A stretch of 64,000 nt of DNA from Linnemannia hyalina (Eukaryota; Mortierellomycota; Mortierellomycetes; Mortierellales; Mortierellaceae): NCBI GenBank assembly GCA_019671135.1, contig JAHRHY010000001.1, forward strand, positions 930,001 through 994,000, given 5' to 3'. The notes beneath the pieces were generated by a model. It worked only from the letters and a program-made list of their open reading frames with translations. It was not told where the DNA came from and ran no database searches. The stretch's first letter is position 1, and each line of letters starts with the position of its first letter. The position numbers and the translations under genes were made by a program. This document shows, piece by piece, positions 1-11,166 of this stretch.

Positions 1-3000
1 TGGGAGAGGGCCAAGGAACGACCGATGTGGAATCGATTCAGAGCAAGATGGAATAGGCGGGCGTGGATGCTATTCAATGGAAGTCGCTGAGGAACCCATA
101 CCACTCAGCTTAATAACAACCATCCATTCAATTCAAGTGTACTTTTACTTACTTTCTTTGCAATGTCTCCAATCAGCGTTTTTTATCGGATGGTTTCTTT
201 TGTTGTTGTTGTTTGCCGATGACATGTATTGTCTTTTTTCCTTGTTGCATATTGCCGATTATCAGCACACAACACTCACGCAGCTAACCAAGCTCCCCTA
301 GAATGGACAGGTTTCCGTGGGTAGACAACAGACAAGGTTTCGTTTTATCGCCAATGGAGGAGAGAGAGATGTCGATTGAAATGAGGTGTGAGTGGGCAGA
401 GTAAAGTTGTGAGCAAAAGCAGGGTTTCGACAAGGACAGAGAGAGGACACAAAGCCCTTGATTATGCAGCCTTGATATCCCCTCGCCTCCTCACCCTTCT
501 TTTTGATCGATTGATATCCAACAGGTCAATAGGGTCGAACCCACTGTATTTGTTGTCTGTTTATTTGTTTATTTTATTATCGGCTTTTCACATCGGTATT
601 GAACAGGGAGACAAGAAATATGCCCATGTTAATGCTATATCATCACTTGCATGTATTTAATGTGAGCACTATGGGACATGGAGATGGAAAAGGGTAATGT
701 GATCCTTTTTCCCGTGGGTCAAGTTTGCCAGCCAGCCCATGGCTCTCTTTCCCTCTTGGTTTTGTTTACTATACCGATTGGCGCTTTTTTCCTACCTTTT
801 GTGCATTGTCACGCCCCATCCAATTCTCTTTTCTTTCTCCTTTTCCTTGACATTTTTAGTCCTTAACGCGTCCACAGCGACAACAACAGCAACACGAAGT
901 ATGTAACAGGGTGTATATTTACTTGTTTTCCTTTGCCCCTCTGGCTCTGGGTAAGAGTAAGTCAACAAGACAACAGGCACACACGAACGAAGCTAACCCT
1001 AATCAGCGCATAATCTCGAAAGCTTGATTGTCGACGCATCATTTTGATTGGAAGAGGGGTTCTTTCGTTTTTTTTACCCCACGGGTTTGTGTGTTGTTTT
1101 TATTGCTTGCCCATGGGGCATTCGATTGTTTTGCTGTCCTCCTTCGTGCATACAGGACATGGGTTTGACCCTTTTTCACCAGACCCTGAACTCTCTCTTG
1201 TCTTATTCAGCAAAAGGAGCCACGAGCGCCATCCCTCCTCATCTCCTCTTTCTCAATCCCGCTGCACCTCTATGCTACCTCAGTCCTATCATCGGTCATC
1301 ATCATCCAACAGATATTTTATTTCTTTCCAGGTCATTGAAATCACTATGCATAATCGATAAAGTGAACCATGGCGCCCCCACCTCCCAAGCTACTTGCTA
1401 AACTTCTTTGGGCGTGCGAAAAAGTTACCCGGCAGACTATCGATGGAGTCTTTTACGCCTAACAACCTAAAGTGGTCATACGACTTCTTTTCTATGATCG
1501 AAACAAACTCTACGACCATCTGAATAGGTAGTTCGCTTTGAGGTTCAGAAAGGCTGAGCCGAACCCACTTACCCTCACCTTGTCTGGGCCATTAAGTGGG
1601 CTATGGTTAAGTGTGCATTCGAGCCAAGTTTTTATCCTAGTCCAATGGAACAACTTTTCGCGATAGAAACGACACTAAAAAACTCACACACCACTTCATC
1701 GCCGTCTCCGTATCGGCTTTTTTTTTTGTTATCTGGCGTCGGATTTATCCTTTGCCCCTTCTTTGCCATCAACATTGCGCGCTTGGTCTCCTCTTCCCGC
1801 TCGTTCCTCTTCTTCTTCTCGGCCTAACGATCAAGATTATGCCGCCTTTCTCGCTATCATCGACTATCAGGGAGTTATCGCAAAACAAAAGGACCATTAT
1901 CAGTCCGTAAACAAATGCAAGTGCCTCCTCCTTGCGTTCACAATCCATTCTTCATCCTCTTTCTCCATTTTTTTTCTCATCATTATCGCCCATCAAAATT
2001 GTAAATAAAGACACAATCTCGGTACGGAAGGATATACCCATGCCCCCATGCTAGGTCCGTTAATTCTCAAAGGTACAATCGCAATTAGGGGATGGCAGGG
2101 AGTGAATCAGTGATGTAGAAAGGTTGGAAGGATGAGAAGTGAAAGGAAATGGGGACAAGGGACAGGGGGGAGTGAAGGGAGAGAAAAGAGAGACGGGGTC
2201 AACTACAACAAACAAAACGGACCCACGTTAAAGTTTGGGTCCAGGTTGATGGATTGGAGTGTGAAGATGATTTTGATAATGGGAATTGCGATCAAAAAAC
2301 AACAAACGACAACGGCAACAACAACAACAACAAAAGCAAGAAAAAATAATACAATAAGGATGAAGGCTCTTGGACCAGACTAGCCCTTTGTGCCTCCTTC
2401 CGCCTTTTAATGGTATTGAATGGTGAGAGAGGAGGGAGGCGTTTGTTTAGTCGAAGTAGCGGTCGTTATTATTGAGACTGTCTGTTATTTCGTGTCTATT
2501 CTAACCCGATTGGCGTAGATGTAGCCCATCAGTACCATCAGGACGTATGTCCGTTCCTGAATTTTAATCAAATGCAGATGCAGTAAAACCAATAAGCTAA
2601 CGACTGATTTCATAGATCTCGTTCCTGAATTATTCTGATGGAATGAATGAATGCCAGGAGGGGAGAGAAGCTACTGACCCTGCCCTGCCCTTTTTCTTTA
2701 AACCATTTGCATGCCCTCGTCAAATCACGAATGGTTCGGCCTTTTGAACTCTCTTTCCCCTTGTCTCTTGTGATCACTCTAACAAACTCTTTTTATCTCA
2801 TCCAATCGGCCAATCATCGCGCTTGCCAATCATGCTTTCCCTCCCCTCTCGTCCGTTTGTTGTCGCTTCATTTTTTTTTTCACTCTCATCTATGAGGAAT
2901 AAACAGTGAATGCCCTGCATATATTTTTCGTAATATAAGTGAAGGAGCGAGACCCTGGACCATTAGATTAAACAAGCCATCGTAACAAACAAAACCATTG

Positions 3001-3391
3001 ATTACGGCCGATTACCGCTTCGCGGACGACAATAACAAACAAACAAACACGCAAGCAAAACGATAAACAATGAGGTGAGGATGAGGGAAGATTTCTCGGA
3101 GACAAGGGTAGCATCAACAGACGACGAAAATAACAGAAAATAGAACGACAAGAAAGGTCCTAACCTCCTCTCTAGTTTGTAATCGGCATCGCGATCAAAA
3201 TAGCGATCATGATAATGAAAAGAAAAACTATCCGTGTTACCTTTCTACACCCCACCCTTTTTCTATTCTCCTTGTCCCATGTGCATATCACTGTACGGCG
3301 CGGAATATCCGTGGATACATTTTTCCTATTTTTTCCCTAGTAATCTCGCTATCGATTAACGACGTATTCATGCATGCCTTTTTTTTTTCTT
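1..3391. other. intergenic, no gene recognised
   Basis: Six-frame reading shows only short frames with no recognisable domain, no exon set that joins in phase, and no tRNA-like or rRNA-like block. The sequence is moderately AT-rich with small A, T and CAA-type runs (for example about 2300-2350). It may hold promoter or terminator DNA of genes outside the window. Confidence 0.5.
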
Positions 3392-4105
3392 TCATTTACT
3401 TTGTGCGATGTACAGTACAGAAAATACTGGCAGCTTGCGGTATACAAAAAAAAACCACCAACTATCAGCCCGGAATCTGACCATCGTCGCCTGCCAAGAC
3501 CGTGGCCGCGCCGTCCTTGTACCCCTCAATTTTAAAGTACTTTTGGGAGCCCCCATTCCATTTTCTTCCTCGTCCGCCTTGGGATAATGCCCAGAGCCAG
3601 AAGCATGCTGAATCGTCAACTTCATCCCCTGCGTCGACACCTGTCCCACCAACTCAATCGCACCATCATCGCGTCCACAACGGAGAAGAGGCATGGCCGC
3701 ACAGGGCTCGGGAGGACTATTCGAGGTCGTCGGTCGGGACATGTAATATGGATCTGCATCAACTCGGCAACAGAAGCCTCCCCCTCCAAGAAGTGTAGTC
3801 ATTCGGACAGAAAAGTTCCAACGAATGGTGTCGTCACAGTTGTTGTAGTCGTTGTTGTCATTGGTGTTAGGGATGCCGGTGCGGCAGTGCGGCGGTGGCG
3901 AGTTATTCGGAACTGCTTGACCATCACCCCCCGCGGCCTTGCGTTGCACTGGCGGCATTCTTGGTAGGGAGTTCGATTGGGTCGAGGAGAGAGTAGTTTG
4001 CGAGTGCAACATTGACCAGGTACCTCTTTTTGACGGCGGGAGTAGAGCCAGGTGACAAAGACGACAACGACGATGATGTAGACGGCGACGACGGGATCCC
4101 AACAA
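3392..4105 (-). other. unrecognised open frame (237 codons), coding status doubtful
   Basis: A minus-strand frame stays open for 237 codons. Its upstream extension in the same frame is blocked by one stop, just past a charged helical stretch (SEDKVRELESLGGVD) near 4130-4170. A second minus frame across the same DNA encodes one strongly hydrophobic segment (VAVYIIVVVVFVTWLY) followed by basic residues, as a single-pass membrane protein would. No frame runs cleanly from a start to a recognised domain, so this could be a decayed gene next to the remnant upstream of it, or chance. I do not recognise a family. Confidence 0.2.
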
Positions 4106-4215
4106 TTAGCATCTGATGCGTCTCTCGCCCGAGGCATCAACACCTCCAAGCGACTCCAGCTCACGCACCTTATCCTCCGAAACCCCACCCTCACTCGCTT
4201 CCTTCTTCAAATGCT

Positions 4216-4662
4216 TCGAGATTCGGTTATAGTCAAGACAACCTTGGCTTTAGCATGCACGACCTCAAACCCAAGTGTCTGCAGAGCTCCACCCTAAAGG
4301 ATATTGGGTTCAAGACAATACCTGCCTCGACGGTCGAGGACCAACTTTCTGACGAGGTCCTTTGTCGAGAGACCGATTGGGGGTGACAAGACCTTTGGTT
4401 TCTTGTCAGGCTGGTTATAGTCAGTAGGGTCATTTTGGGGGACGATCGGGCGCTAGTGGAGGGAGAGGGTCTCGTGGGTGATGGACGTCAACTGGTGAGC
4501 CTGGATATATCGGAGGAGTTGAATGGGGGATGGGCCAATGGATTGGTCGGGTTGGTAGTCGAACCCGATCCTCTGAAAGTAGAGCTGCAGCTGTTCATGG
4601 GTAAGTAATTCCTTTGTTTCTTCAAAAGAATGTAGAATATAATCTGAGGAATGTGGAGCCAA
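4216..4662 (-). pseudogene. arylamine N-acetyltransferase-like remnant
   Basis: One minus-strand frame reads like a fungal arylamine N-acetyltransferase, the enzyme class that moves acetyl from acetyl-CoA to arylamines through a Cys-His-Asp triad. In order it shows YFQRIGFDYQP, a hisA-like segment HQLTSITHETLSLH, KDLVRKLVLDRRGRYCLEPN (family form RGGYC-E-N, the Cys being the nucleophile) and a region like L-x2-LGFEV. Two stops interrupt the same frame, at 4453-4455 directly after the first block and at 4294-4296 directly after the Cys block, and the RGG motif has become RGR. The His-Asp part is not visible. I infer a dead or truncated copy. An unrecognised intron at either stop is the alternative, but both stops fall inside conserved blocks. 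Confidence 0.55.
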
Positions 4663-5118
4663 ACACTGAAGAGTGGTGGAGCTGAATAAGTTGTGGGAGG
4701 CTGAGAAGAACGCGTACGGAGGGAGTCATTATAGGCGACCAAATAAAGTACGCGCAATACTTGGGTCGTTGGTCGGAGGGGTTGTGTAAGGTTATCGCGA
4801 TAGCAAACCCCAATTGCTCTTAAGATATATGAGTTGATTGATGGGCTATAGTGTGGACCTTACCTGGCTTGCCATTGAGTATGCACTGCATGAATAAAGG
4901 CTTGCGTAAACTGATGTGCAGCAGTACGATATATGAATGACTCCTGGGAAAGAAAGAGCTATTGGCTATGTAGTTGATATCCTGGGGAACAACATCGATT
5001 GGTGACCTGTGGTGACTGCTTTTGCAACACCATGTTTTTATTTTTTCGAAGGACCTTTTTTTTTCTTTTTCTCTCACTAACCTACTACTCTCGAACACCA
5101 AGGACAGACATAGCAAGG

Positions 5119-6360
5119 ATGGCGCCACCAAAGAAGCAAAAGATGCCCAGCATGAAGGAGCTCCAGGACCTCCTCGCAACCCTGGATGCTGAAGGAGGAC
5201 TCGCAATTGGAGGCGGCGATGGTAAATATTTAATTGGCACATTTACGATATCATTGTTGAGAGGATAGGAAGAGAGCAAGCGCAGGACATAAGAAGAGCA
5301 CGAGAGGAAGGAGAGAGCTACACGGCTGCTGAGAAAGTGTGGTATACGGACGCGAGTACAGGCGTAGCAGAAAAGCGAAAGACCATTGTCAACTAACACG
5401 ATGACCTTTTGCGACCTACAACTGATACACATAGAACCCGCAAACCTGGACGACCTCTATGAGGACTCTTACTTCCACGCGATCCTCCACAACAACGTCA
5501 AGCAGGACTCTTTCTCCATCCCCAGCACCCCAACCTCAACTTCCGACGATACCACCACCACAACTACTCCCCCAACACCAACCACCCTAACCTTCGAAAC
5601 CCTAATCCTCCCCCAGGAATGCGCCTGGGGCGACGACCACGAATCCCTCGGCCGCCAACTCCTCGTCCGCCCCGGCTACCAATCCGTCCTCTCCGCCATC
5701 ACCTCCGCCTCCTCCTCTTCCTCAACATCACAACAAACAATTTACATGGCAACAGGCGGTTCAGGAATCGGGAAATCCAGTCTTGCCTACTTTCTCGTCC
5801 ACAAGCTGCACGTCGCCGGCCACAACGTTGTCATCAGCGACCCCATGTTCACAAACGCCCTCCTCGACAACCAATATTATTCCTCTTACTCCCCCCACCT
5901 CGAGGAACACCTCTCCATCCACACCGCCATCTCCGCTCCTCCCTCTTCTTCAAAAACAAAGAAGCCCACATGGTGGATCTGCGACGACGGGTTCCTTCCA
6001 ATCAAGGGAACCAACTGCCACGTTATCGTCACGGGGTCAACAGCCACCACGGCCGACAGGGACACGGATACCATCCGCAAGAAGAACAAGCTTGTTCAAC
6101 CGGTCCAGTTCCAGGTCCCCAAATGGTCTCTCGACGAAATCAAGGCCGGTCTTTTGGTCTCTCTGTCGTCTACGAGTAAGGATTCGCCCCCAATGACAAA
6201 GGAGCAGGAAGCCGTTATCGAGTCATTGTTCAAAAAGTTCAAGGGAAACCCCAAGAAAACGTTTGCGTGGGTCAAGGAAAACTGGACAGGAGGAAGAGGA
6301 GAAGAGTCCACAACAACCAAGACGTCAAAATCCAAATCCAACAAACCCAAACGCTCCTAA
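5119..6360 (+). CDS. Crinkler-like P-loop NTPase protein
   Basis: Two exons, 5119-5221 and 5435-6360, joined in phase 1 across an intron (gtaaat...acatag) with a ctaac branch-like site, give 342 residues. A Ser/Thr/Pro-rich spacer (about 55-80) precedes a Walker A motif GGSGIGKSS at about 142-150. After that come a hydrophobic strand with WWICDDG (about 214-220, Walker B-like), a strand HVIVTGSTA, and a segment reading VPKWSLDEIKAGL. The order P-loop, W-hh-DDG, hhhTGS, then 'P-x-W-S-x-[DE]-E' matches the NTPase region of Crinkler (CRN) proteins and related high-turnover effectors, known from oomycetes, chytrids, Glomeromycota and Mortierellomycota. The N-terminus (MAPPKKQK, basic) lacks an obvious LxLFLAK signature and a secretion signal. 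No C-terminal effector domain follows, so this looks like a short, NTPase-only member. Function is unknown. It converges on the next gene, with 148 bp between stops. Confidence 0.6.
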
Positions 6361-6508
6361 ACGCCTCCACGACCATGCATACACTTGCATTAATTCTGTA
6401 CAACACAATTTTGGCACAAAGCAATAAACGATGGAAATTAGCATAAATAGTTATTATTTTTGTCATATATAATGGAAATGGTGGACAGGGGGATCATAAA
6501 ACTTCTCT

Positions 6509-8831
6509 CTAAGATTGGCTACTGTTGTTGTTGGATCGGCGGCCAAAGCGTCTCGACGATGCCGAAGAAGTGCCTGATGCCGAGGATAGGTTTCCGTTCT
6601 CGATGCGAAGGTTGGGCGAGACCAGGCGGATCTGGGCTCCATCGCGTTCCATATCATCATCACCTCCTGCAGTGCTGGCCAGGAGCAGGCAGGGCAAGCA
6701 ACATCCCGAGCAGCACAACAGGATGGAGAGGACAATGAAGACGGGAATCAAGACATGCGACACGGCATAAGCATGGCCGTCCAATCTTGCTGCCAAAAGT
6801 CCGATCAGAGCGTACGAGAGAGATCCTACAATCGCAAAGACTACGCCTCCAGCGACCATGAGCGACTGTCCCTGCTGCTTCATTTCGAGGTTCTGCATCT
6901 GAGAGAAGGTCCTGTATCCAATGATGATCTGGAGAAGGTACTTGATGCCGACCAAGTACAGGGGGATAAAGACGACGCCCCAGGAGCAAGTGATCTTGTC
7001 GTCGATGCGGAGCATAATCAAAACTGCCTGAACAATTCGGATCACATTCCACCAGAGCGATGAGAACACAATCGTCAATTTGCCCTTGCCAGTGACATCA
7101 GCCTGTCCAGCGACCTTGAGGGCCATGAAGGTGTAGAGGAGAGACGAGAGTAACATGATCGCCTCCAGAACAAAGTAAGGTGCAAAAATAGCTGGCCCCG
7201 AGATGCTGGAAGTGTCGTTGGCTCTCTTGACGATCAAGACCTGGAATGCGGTCAACAGGGCAACAATGAACAAGGAAAATAGGCCTCCCCTGACCTTGGC
7301 GCTCTTCTTCTCCTTCAGCTTTTGAGCCTTGCGCTCATCCTGACTGCCTCCTCTCGATGCGCCATCCTCGTTATCCTCGTGGTCCTCGTCATCGTCATCG
7401 TCCGATTCGACTGGTCGAAGAAGCTGACTGATGACCATAAAGGCCAGAGTTGCATCCAGAATCCAGAGAGGAATAAAGACGACCGAGTAGTTCCAGTTGA
7501 CTTTGCCGTCGACCCGCACAGTCAAGAAGCTGAAGAAGATAATGGCGAGAACGAAAATAATCGAGGCAGCAAGGAAGAGCGAGCAAAGAAGACTCTCGAT
7601 CTCAATCAACTGTGCTCCGATCTCTGTGCCTGCCATCTGTACTCCCATCATGCCGTATTTGTCGTAAACCTGGCGTTTCTTGGGATCGCCTATAAAAGAA
7701 TGAATTGGTACATCATGCTCATAGAGGTTAGTCAACTCGTCGTATCAACAATGGTACTTGGTTTACTACTGTTGTTGATGCTGTCGGAGACGACACATGT
7801 AACTGGTGCAAGTAAAATAGATTGAAAGTGCTCTCGAACAACACCAAAACAAAATAAGAGTCCTAAGAGAGCATCCTCAATTAACAACAGCAAAAGCAGA
7901 CAAAACAAACATCCGACATGCCATATCCAGCAAGAGTTCATCTTTCTTCCTCATATTTCTCTCTCTGTCTGTTTGTCTTCCATGTGTCCATCGTGTCCAT
8001 CCCGAGTATCCCGCAGTGTGTCGTTGTCGATTTCAAATATTCAGTCGAAAAATATTGCCTCTCCTGAAGATTGAATGTGAAGGCTGTTGCTGGATGATGA
8101 CACAAGGCAAAGCAAGGCAAGGCAAGGCAAGGCAAGGGCGTAGAACATACTCAGGACTTCATAGGCTGCGGCGATATCTCGGAACTAGAAAGTGAAAATA
8201 GGCGGATCAACCAACGGAATCCAAAATGGTTAGAAACATGACGATAAAAAAAAGCCTGGGGTTCAGGCTGGCCAGGAGACGGACTGTCGAATGTTGTCAT
8301 TCTTCGAACAATGAACACAGTTGTAAAGAAACGACAAGAAAATAATACGAGGAAGACCGAGTATCTACAGTCATCCATGGCTGTTAGACCCTAACTTACT
8401 CTTGTTTCATGGTCTGGCACCTCGGCGACGTTGACCTTGTCAGGGTGATATCTCAGAGCCAACCGTCTAAGCAAAGGAAGTCAAAGAAAAAAAATTGTTG
8501 CGCCGTCCAGTCAGTTGATGTTATTTTTGAAGGCAACAGTGAGTGGAATTGAGTCATTCCTGGAATTCCGATTCGATCGATGTTGCTGTTGGTTTGTTGT
8601 CACAGTTGGCAAAGTCCAGTCTTTCTTCGAATGTGAATGTGAGGCGGCAAGGGATCCAGTGTGTCTGACGATATAAAAAAAGTGGGGCGAGCTGTTCGTT
8701 GGTTGGAGAGCTGAGGTTTGCTGGAGGTAAGAATGGCAAGTGTAGTACCTGTATGCCTTTTTGATTTCGTCCTGGGTGGCGGTCTTTGGCACCCCCAGTG
8801 CCTCGTACAGGTGGACGGTGTTGCGATCCAT
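6509..8831 (-). CDS. J-domain protein fused to a TMEM185-like multispanning membrane region
   Basis: Four exons (8831-8749, 8466-8400, 8184-8151, 7689-6509) join in phase to 454 residues. Residues 1-about 72 are a J domain: YEALGVPKTATQDEIKKAYR, then HPD at 35-37 (the Hsp70-stimulating tripeptide), FRDIAAAYEVL, and the terminal DPKKRQVYDKYG. The split HPD region is what fixes the small exons. The remainder carries about eight hydrophobic segments, an acidic Asp-rich loop and a Lys/Glu-rich loop, and resembles the TMEM185/FAM11 family (Pfam Tmemb_185A). The C-tail is Ser/Arg/Asn-rich. A likely role is recruiting an Hsp70 to an endomembrane such as the ER, with the J domain on the cytosolic side; this is inferred. 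The start is the first ATG before the J-domain helix. The intron between the last two exons carries an AAGGC repeat. Confidence 0.9.
8104..8137 (+). repeat. (CAAGG)n microsatellite in an intron
   Basis: About seven pentanucleotide units, the second imperfect, lie inside the last intron of the J-domain/TMEM185-like gene, close to its donor side. Confidence 0.9.
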
Positions 8832-9464
8832 CCTGTGTGAATGAGTGGTTGTTGCGGGGAGGAAGGAAGAAAGAGAGAGTGCAAAGTGTTTTGCTGTTGG
8901 TTGGTGGTTGGTGATGTGTGAGTTCACAGAGAGAAAATTGAAAAAGGGTAAAAAAAAAGGGCGGGATAAATTGCGTGCAAGGGGTGAGTGGATTGAAAGA
9001 AGGAGAGAGGAGAAAGGAAAATTCGGCACAGTGCGAGGGCGTGAATAAAAACGGAGATGGAGAGAGAGAGAAGGAAGGGCAGGTGAAAGGGGGTTAAAGA
9101 GAAATAAAAGAGTCGTTGATGTCGTTGTCGTTGTAGTTGTCGTTGATGTTGATGTGATTGTTGATGAGAGAAAAGTGAGTGTGGAAGGGGGGATGAGAGA
9201 GAGAGTGAGTGAGAGAACCAAAGAAGTGAAAAAAAGAGCGTTGGAGAGAAACATTATCCCCTAGTTTGTTTGTGGTGCAAATTTGCACATTTTTTTCGAT
9301 TTATCCAGGTTTCCAATAAAACGGGTTAGAAGACTACGTCGTGGGAGTGTCCTTGTCGTCTTCGTCACATTACATCACTCTCGAATTCAGCTCTTTTTTT
9401 CTCATCATCATCCCGCAACCCATTACCTTTTTTTTCTCACACATCGACTTCACCCTACTCACTC
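8832..9464. other. intergenic: leader of the J-domain gene and left flank of the mobile island
   Basis: On the minus strand this is a pyrimidine-rich leader of the J-domain gene. Only low-complexity Ser/Thr/Leu frames occur. The left edge of the mobile island must lie here or just inside, but I found no clear terminal inverted repeat. A TTAA lies near 9095, which proves nothing by itself. Confidence 0.5.
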
Positions 9465-10850
9465 ATGGACTCCAGTCTCGAGTTCCTCGGTTCCTTTGAC
9501 GTTTCTGACTCTCAAGGCACCGTAGTAGCATCTGCGGAGGAGGTTGACGAGGCACAGGAGGAGGAGGAGTTGTTGTTTTCGGTCCGTTGTCGTACTCGAC
9601 CAACGCCTGGTACAGATAGCTCTGGGGACGAGGAGGAGGAGAAGGCAGGAGATGAAGGGGTGATAGATGCTTCAGCTCCACCGACAAAGAAAATCTTCTC
9701 CGACCCAGTATTGACGGATTTGGCAGACAACACTAACGCATATGCAGCATCAAAAGGAGCCGGCACAGGAGAGGGATCGCGCCAGTGGGTAAAGACCACA
9801 CCTGACGAACTGCGCACATTCCTCGGCATCATTGTCTACATGGGCGTGTTCAGGCAGAACTCTGTCTCTGAGTATTGGTCAACCTTCCCTGAATGTCCTC
9901 AACACAACATCACTACCTTCATGTCCCTCGTCCGCTTCGAACAACTGAAGCGTTTTTTTCATGTCTCCAACCCCAACGAGCCTGAGCAACATTGGTTCTC
10001 AAAAGTAGAGCCTGTGATAGATAGGTGCTTCGCTTCCTTTTCTTTTATTTAACGAAGAGAGTTACCACTCTTGCCCTCTGCTAGGCTATAAAAGCTAACT
10101 GCGACAATCGCCAGACCCACTTCAGGTTCTTACCGTGTTCTGGATGGACAATAGACCTGTCTCCATACTCTTCACCGTCCATGCCCTCAGCCTCGGCGAC
10201 AACGACTGATCCGTTGTCCAAGATCGCAGACGCCCTCGAGAGACAAGCGCCAGCGCAAAGTCAGTGCGGGCTGCTCATAAAGGACGTTCCATGGCGTTAC
10301 TTCCCATCCCAAAATCATCGATGACAACAACCACCACATGAACGGAGTCGACATTGCCGACCAGTTATGCAGCTACTATTCGACTCAGCTCAGGACTTAT
10401 CGCGCATGGGCTCCGATCTTCTTCTGATTACTGGATACAACAATCATCAATGCGTACCTTATCAACAAACTCTTCGGCTCTTCCATGCATCAAAGGGAGT
10501 TCCGATAGTTCCTGGCTAAGGATCTGATAGTGTCCGCCAAATGTCGCGACACCCCTACCTAAGTATCCCCTTATGTCTCGAAAAAATTCAAGGGACCAAA
10601 CGATGAATTACTGAACTACTCATGACTGGCTGCATCCTGTGCAGATAAAATAAACGAGAAGGCATAACACAAGCATATCCTCAACCCACCCAGCGAATCT
10701 GCTCTCTCTGCAAGGTCTTCTTTGCACCAAGAATGATTTAGGAGTATCATACGCGCCCTGAGTTTTAGAAAGGGTCCTGTGCCCGCGCCGATAGCGTTGC
10801 ATCTCAGTGTCTGTCCACTGAGGCTGAAATGCATGGGATTGGTGCGAAAG
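9465..10850 (+). pseudogene. broken piggyBac-type (DDE_Tnp_1_7) transposase
   Basis: An open frame of 195 codons encodes an acidic N-terminus and then the start of a piggyBac-like transposase: WVKTTPDELRTFLGIIVYMG, YWSTFPECPQHNITTFMSLVRFEQLKRFFHVSNP. The frame ends at 10052. The later part is recognisable only as scattered pieces: NNHHMNGVDIADQLCSYYST with RAWAPIFF and DTTIINAYLINK (about 10330-10470), where a TGA replaces the expected Trp codon between them, and a Cys-bearing stretch QRICSLCK near 10685. The central region with most catalytic aspartates cannot be traced. The copy has an internal loss, a premature end and in-frame stops, so it should be inactive. Full-length relatives are about 550-600 residues. 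It lies about 0.3 kb upstream of the FEN-Fanzor gene on the same strand. Confidence 0.82.
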
Positions 10851-11166
10851 AACCATCCTACCCCTTAATTCGCTCACCCCTAGCTCATAGCTCTGATGGT
10901 CACGGTGACTGAGTGAGCGGCTGAGGCTGAGTGAATAAAGACCACTAGCTTCTTTTTCACCGTTCTGCATCGCCTCGTGTCCCTTTCATTTAAACTGCCC
11001 CCTTCTCCCCCTTCTCCTAAACTGCCCCCCTTCTCAATTGAGCTTCAACAGACCTATGTAAGGCCGATGTTGAAAGTGATTGCGACCCGTGCTATTGAGA
11101 GAATCTATGAAATCAGACTCGCGCTAACCATCAACCTTCAATTGTGAATTACTTAGAATTACAGCA
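10851..11166. other. short gap between piggyBac remnant and FEN-Fanzor gene
   Basis: It holds a small perfect inverted repeat GTCAC-G-GTGAC near 10898-10908 and the C-rich direct repeat listed separately. No coding signal was seen beyond overlapping shadow frames. It presumably contains the promoter of the downstream gene and perhaps an element boundary. Confidence 0.4.
10991..11037 (+). repeat. 27-nt-period direct repeat, C-rich, upstream of the FEN-Fanzor gene
   Basis: TAAACTGCCCCC followed by TTCTC occurs at 10991 and again at 11018, with a C-rich spacer. It lies 130-175 bp before the start codon of the FEN-Fanzor gene and could be promoter or element-end sequence. No matching inverted copy was found on the far side. 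Confidence 0.6.

Noticed and set aside
10620..10970. Minus-strand 116-codon frame
   Set aside because: It lies antisense to the 3' remains of the piggyBac transposase and has no domain of its own.
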